Source: DASUAO01 sp046484625 (GTDB lineage Bacteria > Actinomycetota > Acidimicrobiia > IMCC26256 > PALSA-555). From it: DNA of 21,163 bases. The translations under genes and the position numbers were made by a program. Positions 6,252 to 12,929 of the stretch are shown here, piece by piece. Within the stretch, counting starts at the first letter, position 1. Each line of letters begins with the position of its first letter. A model generated the notes under the pieces. It was given only the letters and a program-made list of their open reading frames with translations. It had not been told where the DNA came from and did no database searches. The stretch spans positions 1 to 21,163 of the forward strand of contig JAWOIO010000207.1 of NCBI GenBank assembly GCA_046484625.1, read 5' to 3'.

Positions 6252-7816
6252 GACGCGACGCGGAGGGATGCCTTGACGATCTTTCCCATCGCCGTGCGGT
6301 CGAACCCGTCCACGAAGCGGATCTCCTCGGGCACCTTGTAGCGAGCGAGGTTGGCCGCGCACAGCGCACCGAGCTCGTCGGGCGGCAGGTTCTCGCCGGG
6401 CGCGACCTGGACGAAGGCGACGACGCGCTCGCCGAGGCGCTCGTCCGGTCGGCCGACCACCGCACAGGCAGCGACCCGTGGGTCGAGGTGCAGCACCCGC
6501 TCGACCTCCGCCGGGTAGACGTTGGCGCCGCCGCGGATGATGAGGTCGTTGCGACGGTCGACCACACGGAGCTCGCCGTCGCGGTCGATGGTCCCGAGAT
6601 CGCCGGTGTGGAGCACGCCGTCGCGGAGCGCGGACGCGGTCTCGTCCGGCCGGTTCCAGTAGCCCAGCATGGGCGTGTAGACGCCCGCCCAGGGACCGTC
6701 GACCGCCGGGCCGACGCAGATCTCTCCGATCTCACCGGGCGCGACCTCGGCGCCGTCCTCCCCGACGATGGTGAGTCGCACGTGCGGCAGCGCGCGCCCT
6801 GCGGTCCCCGGGACGGGGGCGGCGTCGGGATCGGTCATCGTGACGGCAGTGGGCGCCTCCGTGAGGCCGTACCCGACGGTCACCTCGCGGCCGAACCGTT
6901 CGCGGTAGAGGACGCGGAACGTCTCCGGGCAGTCCGCTCCGCCGACCCCGGGAACCCGGAGCGAGGCGAGGTCGTCGGCCTGGACCTCGGGATGGGTGAG
7001 CAGGTCGTGCATGATCGTCGGGACGGTCGCGATTGCACTGACCCCCTCGTCACGGATCCACCCGGCCAGGCCGGGCGCGTCGATCCGATCGATCGCGACG
7101 CAGGGAGCACCCACCTGCCACGCGAGCAGGGGTCCGAGCGAGAGCAGGTTGACGAGCGTGAGGGGGAGCACGACACCCACGCGATCCTCCGGTCGGTACT
7201 GGCCTCGCGCGCGTGCGACGGCGCCGGGTACCAAGAGGTTGTGCTGGCTGTGGATCGCTCCCTTCGGGCGACCCGTCGTCCCCGATGTGTAGGAGATCGC
7301 GGCGGGGCCATGGGGGTCGATGGCGTTCGGTCGGCGGTCCGCATCGGTGTCGGCGAGCCGATCGCGCCACTCGTCGTCGGGGCCGCCCGGGTCGACGACC
7401 ACGATCTCGACACCCGCCGGCGTGGCTGCCCGCATCTCTGCACCGACCCGTGGCGTTGCGAGCATGACCGTCGCGCCGGAGTCCTCGAGGAGGAAGGACT
7501 TCTCGGGCGGCGCGAGCGACACGCCGACACCGAGCCAGATCGCTCCAATGCGCATGCAGGCGAGGAACGCGACGACGATGTCGACGTCGTTCGGCAGGGC
7601 CATCGCGACTCGCGTCCCCGATCCGACGCCCAACGCGACCAGCACATCCGCGGCACGATCTGCAGTGGCGTCCAGCTCGCTCCAGGTGAAGCGGCCATGA
7701 CGCCCGACGAGTGCCTCGCGCTCGGGGTGTGCGGCCAGGCCCGCATCGAGGACGGTCGCGATGCTCGTCGGGCCTCCTGGGATCTCCGCCCGCGACGGGG
7801 GCGGTGCGGTGGTCAC
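6248..7816 (-). CDS. Acyl-CoA synthetase (AMP-forming, class I adenylate-forming)
   Basis: 522 aa from GTG 7816, which overlaps the upstream SDR stop by 4 nt (GTGA); the open frame runs 25 codons further back but that part lies inside the SDR gene. Motifs: P-loop Y-T-S-G-T-T-G-R-P-K-G (176-186), G-Y-G-L-T-E (315-320), H-T-G-D (403-406), the hinge and C-terminal core R-N-D-L-I-I-R-G-G-A-N-V-Y-P-A-E-V-E (about 422-439), and catalytic Lys512 in T-A-M-G-K. It activates a carboxylic acid to acyl-AMP and then acyl-CoA. Residues after the signature resemble FadD and cyclohexane- or benzoate-CoA ligase types, so the substrate cannot be fixed. Third gene of the amidohydrolase-SDR-ligase operon; a hydrolysed or oxidised acid from these enzymes is a plausible substrate. 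Confidence 0.9.
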   Translation of the reverse strand: MTTAPPPSRAEIPGGPTSIATVLDAGLAAHPEREALVGRHGRFTWSELDATADRAADVLVALGVGSGTRVAMALPNDVDIVVAFLACMRIGAIWLGVGVSLAPPEKSFLLEDSGATVMLATPRVGAEMRAATPAGVEIVVVDPGGPDDEWRDRLADTDADRRPNAIDPHGPAAISYTSGTTGRPKGAIHSQHNLLVPGAVARARGQYRPEDRVGVVLPLTLVNLLSLGPLLAWQVGAPCVAIDRIDAPGLAGWIRDEGVSAIATVPTIMHDLLTHPEVQADDLASLRVPGVGGADCPETFRVLYRERFGREVTVGYGLTEAPTAVTMTDPDAAPVPGTAGRALPHVRLTIVGEDGAEVAPGEIGEICVGPAVDGPWAGVYTPMLGYWNRPDETASALRDGVLHTGDLGTIDRDGELRVVDRRNDLIIRGGANVYPAEVERVLHLDPRVAACAVVGRPDERLGERVVAFVQVAPGENLPPDELGALCAANLARYKVPEEIRFVDGFDRTAMGKIVKASLRVAS

Positions 7817-8589
7817 GGTGACATGTACCAGCCGCCGCTGGCGTTGATGGTCTCGCCGGTCACGAAGCTGGACTCGTCCGAGGCGAGCCACGCGACCACC
7901 GCGGCGATCTCCTCGGGTCGACCGAGTCGTCGAAGGGGTGTGCGAGCGGCCTCCGGCTCCAGGCTCGCGGCGTGCTTCTCCACGAACCTCGACCAGACGA
8001 TGCCCACCGCGACGGCGTTCGCACGCACTCCGAAGGGTCCGGCCTCGGCGGCGACGGTGCGGGTGAGCGACTGGAGTCCCGCCTTGGCGGCCGCATACGG
8101 GCCCTCGGTCCCTCCACCACCGAGATACCCGGCGACGGACGAGACGTTGACGATGCTGCCCCGGCCCCGGTCGATCATCGCGGGGAGTGTCGCTCGCATG
8201 AGGTACCAGCAGGCTGTCAGGTCGACGTCCACGACGCGGTCCCAGTCGTGCGGGTCGTAGTCGACGACCGTCCCCAGCACGTTGACCGCCGCATTGTTCA
8301 CGAGGATGTCGACCGGTCCGAGTGTCGTCGCGACATCGGCGAGCACCTCGTCGACCCGGGCGCGGTCCGCGACGTCCAGCACGTGGCCGACGACCGGCGT
8401 GGGTGCGAGATGGTCGCGCAGCGCGTCGGCCGTCTCGCGGGTGCGACCTTCATGCACGTCGGTGACGACGACGGCCGCACCGTCGGCACCGAGCCGGGAT
8501 GCGCAGGCCCGACCGATCCCGGCGCCCGCCGCGCCGGTCACCAGCGCGACGCGGCCCTCGAGTGGGCGTGCGCCCGCAGCATCGGTCAC
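7813..8589 (-). CDS. Short-chain dehydrogenase/reductase
   Basis: 258 aa, classical SDR length. Cofactor loop T-G-A-A-G-A-G-I-G (18-26) has one or two extra residues relative to TGxxxGIG. N-N-A-A (98-101) replaces NNAG. Catalytic Ser about 150-151, Tyr165 and Lys169 (Y-A-A-A-K) are present, and the C-terminus has the usual T-G-E-T-I-N-A-S-G-G-W (about 244-254). Asp44 after strand beta-2 suggests NAD(H). The GTG start at 8589 overlaps the amidohydrolase stop by 4 nt and its own stop overlaps the ligase start, so the three genes are translationally coupled. The substrate is unknown; a role as a FabG-like or alcohol dehydrogenase step in the same pathway is inference. Confidence 0.87.
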   Translation of the reverse strand: MTDAAGARPLEGRVALVTGAAGAGIGRACASRLGADGAAVVVTDVHEGRTRETADALRDHLAPTPVVGHVLDVADRARVDEVLADVATTLGPVDILVNNAAVNVLGTVVDYDPHDWDRVVDVDLTACWYLMRATLPAMIDRGRGSIVNVSSVAGYLGGGGTEGPYAAAKAGLQSLTRTVAAEAGPFGVRANAVAVGIVWSRFVEKHAASLEPEAARTPLRRLGRPEEIAAVVAWLASDESSFVTGETINASGGWYMSP

Positions 8590-9791
8590 GCGGGGGCCGG
8601 CGCCCCGAGCAGCGCGCGCAGGTTGTCGCCCATGATCCGCCGCACCGCATCATCGGAGAGGGGCGTGACGAGCTCCGCGAAGTCGCGCGGCTCGGCAAGC
8701 CCCTCGGGATGCGGGTAGTCGGATCCGAAGAGCACCCGGTCGTCGCCGATGAGCTCGGCGAGCGCCACGATGTCCTCCTCGTGATACGGGGAGACGGAGA
8801 CGTGGCGCTTGAAGATGTCGCTGGGCCGTTCGGTGATGCGTCCACCCAGCCACGGGCCGTTGCGCCCCATCCCGTTCATCTTGTTCATCACCTTGAGCAG
8901 GTATCCGACGTAGAGCGACCCGTTCTCGACGCTCACGCACTGCACGTTCGGGAACCGCCCGAAGAGGTTGTGCAGGACGAGGGCAGAGAAGGTGTCCATG
9001 ATCGGCCGGTCGCCGTAGAAGCTCGACCACTGGAACGCGGACTGGTGGTGCGAGGACGGGTTGGGTTCTTCGCCCCAGGCGGTGGAGTAGAGCTCGTTGT
9101 AGCCGGATTCGCCGATGTGGAAGCAGACGGGGACCCGGGCCTCGTCGACTCGCGCCCAGAACGGGTCGAAGTGCGGATCGGCGGGCGAGCGCCCGAAAGC
9201 GGGACCGGGGCGGAGGCCGACGGCGCGGGCACCGCGGGCCAGCACGAACTCGAGCTCGGCGACGGCACGGTCGACGTCGAGTAGTGAGAGCAGCGGCACC
9301 CCGAAGATCCGGTGCTCGTGGTCGAAGCCCCAGTCGTCGTCGAGCCACAGGTTGAACGCGTGGAAGTTCGCGTAGAGGAGGTCGGGGTCGTCCTTCATGA
9401 AGTGCTCGACGCACACCGCGAGGGTCGGGAACATGAGGACGGCTTCGACCCCCTGGGCGTCCATGAGCGCCAGCCGAGCATCGCGATCGACGTAGGCGGG
9501 CTGGACCGGCTCGACGAGGGCATCGGCCTCCCGGGTCGCGCCTGCGCCCATCGAGCGCAGCATCTCCCGGAGCGCACCCGGCTTGGTCGTGGTCGAACGG
9601 AACGGGTCGACCAAGAAGGTGAACGGTCGGTCGTCCACCAGGACGGCTTCCGGGCCGTCGCCGTCGGTCGCGACCCGGACCGCCCGATCGGCCATGGCCG
9701 GCTCGATGTAGCGGGTGAAGCAGTCGCGCGGCTCGTAGTAGTGGTTGTCGGCGTCCCAGAGTCCGGAGCGAGGTGCCACCATGGGGGCCAT
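8586..9791 (-). CDS. Amidohydrolase family 2 (metal-dependent hydrolase)
   Basis: 401 aa TIM-barrel hydrolase. Asp-x-Asn-His at the N-terminus (D-A-D-N-H-Y-Y-E-P, about 13-21) is the amidohydrolase-2 metal start motif. It is followed by V-L-M-F-P-T (about 118-123), F-H-I-G-E-S (about 224-229, His225), V-S-V-E-N-G (about 286-291) and the terminal F-G-S-D-Y-P-H-P-E-G (about 355-364, metal or catalytic Asp358). These large members are common in actinobacteria that degrade aromatic or lipid-like acids, where relatives act as decarboxylases or C-C hydrolases. First gene of the minus-strand operon. Two ATGs are possible (9791 and 9782); the first overlaps the start of the plus-strand gene at 9781 by 11 nt. 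Confidence 0.85.
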   Translation of the reverse strand: MAPMVAPRSGLWDADNHYYEPRDCFTRYIEPAMADRAVRVATDGDGPEAVLVDDRPFTFLVDPFRSTTTKPGALREMLRSMGAGATREADALVEPVQPAYVDRDARLALMDAQGVEAVLMFPTLAVCVEHFMKDDPDLLYANFHAFNLWLDDDWGFDHEHRIFGVPLLSLLDVDRAVAELEFVLARGARAVGLRPGPAFGRSPADPHFDPFWARVDEARVPVCFHIGESGYNELYSTAWGEEPNPSSHHQSAFQWSSFYGDRPIMDTFSALVLHNLFGRFPNVQCVSVENGSLYVGYLLKVMNKMNGMGRNGPWLGGRITERPSDIFKRHVSVSPYHEEDIVALAELIGDDRVLFGSDYPHPEGLAEPRDFAELVTPLSDDAVRRIMGDNLRALLGAPAPA

Positions 9792-10229
9792 CCTGCCCCA
9801 ATGGATGCACGGGTGTGGACCCGTCGGGAGCTCCTGGTACGAGGGGGCGGACTCGCGGCCGCAGCCGCGGTCGGGCTACCCCTTCTTCCCCGGGACCCTG
9901 ATGGAGGAGGACGGCGACCTCGCGACGCAGATCCCGCCGCTCCAGGAGGCCGCGATCGCGCGCGGCCGCATGGTCTGGGACGGGTTGCTCGACGTGCAGG
10001 GGTTCTCGCAGGAGGCCTACGAGCAGCTGCTCGACATCTCGTCGGCGTTCCTCGAGACCGTGCAGGCGACCGCGCTCGCGGCCGTCGAGCCGTCGTCGAG
10101 AAGGACGTCGTGGTCGGCCGTCAGGCGGCGACGGCCAACGCCTGCATGGCCGTGTGGCTCGGGTCCTACATCACCGGCCTGACCGACGGACGCGAGGGGC
10201 GCGCACTCCCCGAGTTCGAGGCGCTCTGA
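9781..10229 (+). pseudogene. Unknown gene with a frameshift near 10090
   Basis: From ATG 9781 frame 1 has strong G/C third-position bias and a plausible protein: M-G-A-I-L-P-Q-W-M-H-G-C-G, then helical segments such as I-P-P-L-Q-E-A-A-I-A-R-G and Q-E-A-Y-E-Q-L-L-D-I-S. After about position 10089 sense continues in frame 3: V-V-E-K-D-V-V-V-G-R-Q-A-A-T-A-N, ending L-P-E-F-E-A-L and TGA 10227-10229. The join lies within GCCGTCGAGCCGTCGTCGAG, a repeated GTCGAG context where one missing base would restore a product of about 149 aa. A GGAGCGAGG ribosome site precedes ATG 9781. I do not recognise the family. It precedes the selenoprotein gene on the same strand, but a 116-bp regulatory gap separates them. 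It may be decayed or carry a sequencing error. Confidence 0.6.
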
Positions 10230-10249
10230 GCACCGGGCCGAGCACGCGG

Positions 10250-10300
10250 ACCTGACTCGCCGCACCTGATCCGTCCAACCTGACGCAGGGGTCAGGTTGG
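10250..10300. promoter_or_regulatory. Operator-like repeat array upstream of the selenoprotein gene
   Basis: Three direct copies of ACCTGAC/T start at 10250, 10264 and 10278, exactly 14 bp apart (7-nt boxes, 7-nt spacers). The third copy is half of a perfect 10-bp inverted repeat, CCAACCTGAC (10275-10284), GCAGGG, GTCAGGTTGG (10291-10300). The array ends 5 bp before a likely -10 box (TACGAT 10306-10311), so a bound protein would cover the -35 region. A terminator hairpin for the preceding gene is an alternative for the palindrome alone, but it would not explain the regular direct repeats. Confidence 0.6.
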
Positions 10301-10305
10301 GCGCG

Positions 10306-10345
10306 TACGATCGCAGCCGAGACCCGAGACCCGAGGAGCAGCTGC
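10306..10345 (+). promoter_or_regulatory. Probable -10 box and ribosome site of the selenoprotein gene
   Basis: TACGAT (10306-10311) fits the actinobacterial TANNNT -10 consensus. TGAC sequence of the third operator box lies about 20 bp upstream as a weak -35. The transcript would have a roughly 30-nt leader containing GAGGAG (10333-10338), 7 nt before ATG 10346, a good ribosome-binding site that fixes the start. Confidence 0.5.
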
Positions 10346-10900
10346 ATGGCCCGCATCTCCGTGCTCGACCCGACGGCCCCACCGCCCGAAGTCGACGCCG
10401 ATCCCGGACCCGACGCCGGCACCCTGGCGGGGAGGGTCGTGGGCATCCGCTACGACTCCGCCTGGCGGTCCTGGGAGTGGACGCTCGACGAGTGGCGTCA
10501 TTCGCTCGAAGCCGCCGGCGCCACCGTCCGTCTCTGGTCGGCGGGCAACCGGATCGGCGACGAGGGCGAGCAGACGTTCGCCGAGCTCGCAGAGTTCGTC
10601 GACGCCGTCGACATCGCGGTCATCGGACTGGGCAACTGAGGCTCCTGTACCTCTTGGAGCGTCCACGACACCGTCGCGGCCGCCAACGGAGGCAAGACGG
10701 CGGTCGTCGTCGTGACCCAGGAGTTCGAGCACCTCGCCCACACGATGGCTGCGAACGCCGGGCGTGCGGGCTTGCGCGTCCACGTGCTGCCGTACCCACT
10801 CGAGATGCGCCCCGAGGCCGAGGTGCGTGCGATCGCGCTCGACCACTGGCCGCAGCTCCTCGAGACGATCGGAGTGACCGGGGGAGACCCGCATGAGTGA
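10346..10900 (+). CDS. UGSC-family selenoprotein (in-frame TGA read as selenocysteine)
   Basis: ATG 10346 opens a frame that meets TGA at 10637-10639 and then continues without another stop to TGA 10898-10900, giving 184 aa with residue 98 encoded by the internal TGA. Around it the protein reads V-I-G-L-G-N-U-G-S-C-T-S-W-S-V-H-D, the U98-G-S-C101 redox motif that names the UGSC selenoprotein family. Coding bias and protein-like sequence continue on both sides of the TGA (T-A-V-V-V-V-T-Q-E-F-E-H-L, then a Gly/His-rich end). Known family members form a thiol/selenol-active fold; the in vivo substrate is unknown to me. The 3' end overlaps the next gene by 8 nt, and that gene encodes a Cys-containing partner. 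Sec use requires SelA, SelB, SelC and SelD elsewhere in the genome. The alternative, a nonsense mutation, is unlikely given the exact motif. Confidence 0.9.
10652..10668 (+). promoter_or_regulatory. Candidate bacterial SECIS hairpin
   Basis: TCTTGGA (10652-10658), loop GCG (10659-10661), TCCACGA (10662-10668): six of seven pairs form, with a T/C mismatch in the stem. The apical loop begins 19 nt after the TGA, inside the 16-37 nt window usual for bacterial SECIS elements read by SelB. A competing hairpin GCTCC (10641-10645) with GGAGC (10656-10660) lies closer to the TGA. Which one forms cannot be decided by eye. Confidence 0.4.
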
Positions 10901-11984
10901 CAGCGAGATCGCCTCCCGGGTCGACTGCGGCCCCGACGGGTGCACCATCGACTGGCTCGCGAGTGCACGGATCGACGTCGATGACGACCCGGTTGCGTTC
11001 ACGAAGCTCGCCACCGACGCGGGCTGGGGCGACGGGCTCCCGCTGATCCCACCCACCGAGGAGCGTGTGCGCGAGCACGTCGCCGCGTCGGGCCGGTTCC
11101 CCGACGAGTGTCTGGCCGAGCTCCCACCACGTGGCGGGCGCGCGACCGTCGAGAAGCTGGCGATCAACGCGGTCATGGCGGGCGCCCCGGCTGAGGCGAT
11201 GCCGCTGCTCTGCGCCTCGATCGAGGCGATGTCCGACCCGATCCACAACCTCTTCGCGCTCAACACCACCACGTGCTGTGTGGTGCCGGGCATGTTCGTC
11301 AACGGGCCGAGCCGCGACGCACTCGGCATCCCGTACGACGTCGGGTGCTTCGGGGGTGCGGCCGGTCCGGGCCCCGCGATCGGCCGGGCCACCCGGCTCG
11401 CGATGCGCAACATCGGCGGGCAGGTGGTCGGGGTCTCGTCGAAGAGCGTGTTCGGTCAGCCCGGTCGGGTCGTCGGGATCGTCGTCGGGGAGTGGGAGGA
11501 GCGCTCTCCCTGGGCGCCGCTCGCGGAGCGTCGAGGCATCGCCGGCGACGCGGTGACCGTCCACGGGGCCACCGGGACCATCGACATCGCCGACATCGTC
11601 GCCGACGACGGCGCCACGCTGCTCGAGGTCATCGGCAAGTCACTCGCGTTCGTGGGAACGAACGCGTTCATCGGGGACCACCACGGCGCCGAGATCATGA
11701 CGTGCATCGCGCCACCATGGGCCGATCTCATCGCGACGGTGTACCCCTCGATCGACGACGTGCAGGAACGACTCCATGCGCACGCGGCGCTGCCGATCGG
11801 CTTCTGGCCCGAACCTCACCGGGTCCGGGCCGAGGCCGCGGGTCGGGTCGACGACCGGGGGATGGTCCATCTCGTCGAGAGTCCCGAGCACATGCTGGTG
11901 ATGGTGAACGGGGGTCTCGGGAACCTGCATGCGCTGGCCCTGCACTCGTTCGGGCCGACCCGCGCCGCGACCCGAGCCTTCTGA
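10893..11984 (+). CDS. Conserved Cys-containing protein linked to the UGSC selenoprotein
   Basis: 363 aa. ATG 10893 lies inside the selenoprotein 3' end (8-nt overlap) and has a GGGGGAG site upstream. N-terminal C-G-P-D-G-C (Cys12, Cys17) resembles a small redox or metal site. Then come G-W-G-D-G-L-P-L-I-P-P-T (about 44-55), N-T-T-T-C-C-V-V-P-G (Cys128, Cys129), G-C-F-G-G-A-A-G-P-G-P-A-I-G (Cys152) and a late I-G-D-H-H-G-A-E-I-M-T-C (His263, His264, Cys271). No family of known activity is clear to me. I recall the GDGLP-PPT pattern from proteins encoded beside UGSC genes, from memory only. Tight coupling makes it the most likely partner or substrate enzyme of the selenoprotein. The conserved Cys and His residues could carry a thiol relay or bind metal. 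Confidence 0.75.
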   Translation: MSDSEIASRVDCGPDGCTIDWLASARIDVDDDPVAFTKLATDAGWGDGLPLIPPTEERVREHVAASGRFPDECLAELPPRGGRATVEKLAINAVMAGAPAEAMPLLCASIEAMSDPIHNLFALNTTTCCVVPGMFVNGPSRDALGIPYDVGCFGGAAGPGPAIGRATRLAMRNIGGQVVGVSSKSVFGQPGRVVGIVVGEWEERSPWAPLAERRGIAGDAVTVHGATGTIDIADIVADDGATLLEVIGKSLAFVGTNAFIGDHHGAEIMTCIAPPWADLIATVYPSIDDVQERLHAHAALPIGFWPEPHRVRAEAAGRVDDRGMVHLVESPEHMLVMVNGGLGNLHALALHSFGPTRAATRAF

Positions 11985-11991
11985 GGAACCC

Positions 11992-12924
11992 ATGACCATC
12001 CGCGTGATCACCCTCATGGGCGAGCAGGCCGCCGAGGCGGCGCGAGCTGCCGTGCCCGACGCCGAGGTCGTCGTGCTCGGCTTCGCCGACCCGGTCCCCG
12101 ACGACCTCCGCGGCGACGTGCTCTTCGGCGGATGGCACGGTCACCCCGCGTACGACCGGCTCGACGAGATCGGGGTGCGGTGGGTCCATCTGCCCGGTAC
12201 CGGGATCGACGGGTGGCCCCGTCATCAGCTCGAGGGGCGACTCGTCACCTGCTCTCGGGGTGTGAGCGCGATCCCGATCTCGGAGTTCGTGCTGGCCTCG
12301 ATGCTCGCCTTCGTGAAGGACTTCCCCAAGACCTGGCTCGGCGAGCCCCCGGAGCACTGGAACATCGCGTCGCTGGGCGAGCTCGCGGGCCAGACCGTCG
12401 GACTCGTGGGGATCGGTGGCATCGGTGCCGCAGTGGCGACCCGAGCGCAGGCGTTCGACATGCGTGTGCGCGCCCTGCGGCGGAACGCGGCCCTGGGTGC
12501 TCCCGCCGGAGTGGAGCTCGCCGCGGACCTCGCGGACCTGCTCGGGACTGCCGACCACCTCGTGCTCGCGGCCCCGGGAACGGCCGACACCCACCACCTG
12601 CTCGACACCGCCGCGTTCGACCTGGTGAAGCCGGGTGTGCACCTGGTGAACATCGCTCGCGGCAGCCTCGTCGACCAGGACGCACTGCGGGTCGCCCTCG
12701 ACGACGGTCGGGTCGCACGCGCGTCGCTCGACACCGTGGATCCCGAGCCGCTGCCCGCGGGGCACTGGATGTACGACCACCCGTCGGTCCGGTTGAGCGC
12801 GCACGTCTCGTGGTCGTCGCCCCGTGCGTTCGAACGGATCATCGCGGCGTTCGCCGCCAACCTCGTCCGTTTCGCCGCGGGTGATTCGCTCGAGGGTGTC
12901 ATCGACCTCGACGCCGGTTACTAG
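11992..12924 (+). CDS. D-isomer-specific 2-hydroxyacid dehydrogenase
   Basis: 310 aa. ATG 11992 is 7 nt after the previous stop and has GAGGAA just upstream; the longer open frame back to 11929 is a shadow in the previous gene. NAD-binding G-I-G-G-I-G (140-145) sits in L-V-G-I-G-G-I-G. Catalytic Arg223 is in V-N-I-A-R-G, Glu252 in D-P-E-P-L and His271 in S-A-H-V-S-W, the standard R-E-H triad of the family. It would interconvert a 2-oxo acid and a D-2-hydroxy acid with NAD(P)H in the cytoplasm. It is the third gene of the selenoprotein operon, so its substrate may be a product of the selenoprotein and its partner; that is inference. Hydroxyphenylpyruvate- or glyoxylate-type specificity cannot be told from sequence. 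Confidence 0.87.
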   Translation: MTIRVITLMGEQAAEAARAAVPDAEVVVLGFADPVPDDLRGDVLFGGWHGHPAYDRLDEIGVRWVHLPGTGIDGWPRHQLEGRLVTCSRGVSAIPISEFVLASMLAFVKDFPKTWLGEPPEHWNIASLGELAGQTVGLVGIGGIGAAVATRAQAFDMRVRALRRNAALGAPAGVELAADLADLLGTADHLVLAAPGTADTHHLLDTAAFDLVKPGVHLVNIARGSLVDQDALRVALDDGRVARASLDTVDPEPLPAGHWMYDHPSVRLSAHVSWSSPRAFERIIAAFAANLVRFAAGDSLEGVIDLDAGY

Positions 12925-12929
12925 CCGCG

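Noticed and set aside
8217..8223. Further isolated ACCTGAC/GTCAGGT heptamers, for example in the SDR gene and in the aldehyde dehydrogenase gene near 20594
   Set aside because: A 7-mer is expected a few times by chance in 21 kb on two strands; these lie inside coding sequence without palindrome or phasing.
6488..8260. A 590-codon plus-strand open frame
   Set aside because: Antisense to the acyl-CoA synthetase and SDR; Arg/Gly/Asp-rich composition without motifs, typical of a shadow frame in high-GC DNA.
9801..9899. Twin-arginine-like signal (T-R-R-E-L-L followed by an Ala-rich stretch) in frame 3
   Set aside because: Third-position GC bias is clearly better in frame 1 there, and the continuation in frame 3 is Arg/Gly-rich shadow until about 10090. 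The resemblance is attractive but most likely accidental.
10087..10100. Programmed ribosomal frameshift in the gene at 9781
   Set aside because: There is no slippery heptamer or nearby strong structure; a simple indel in a short repeated context is the more economical explanation.
10637..10639. Nonsense mutation splitting a gene into two pseudogene fragments
   Set aside because: The TGA falls precisely at the Sec position of the U-G-S-C motif, both sides keep coding bias, the frame is unchanged and the downstream gene overlaps the 3' end as in an intact operon.
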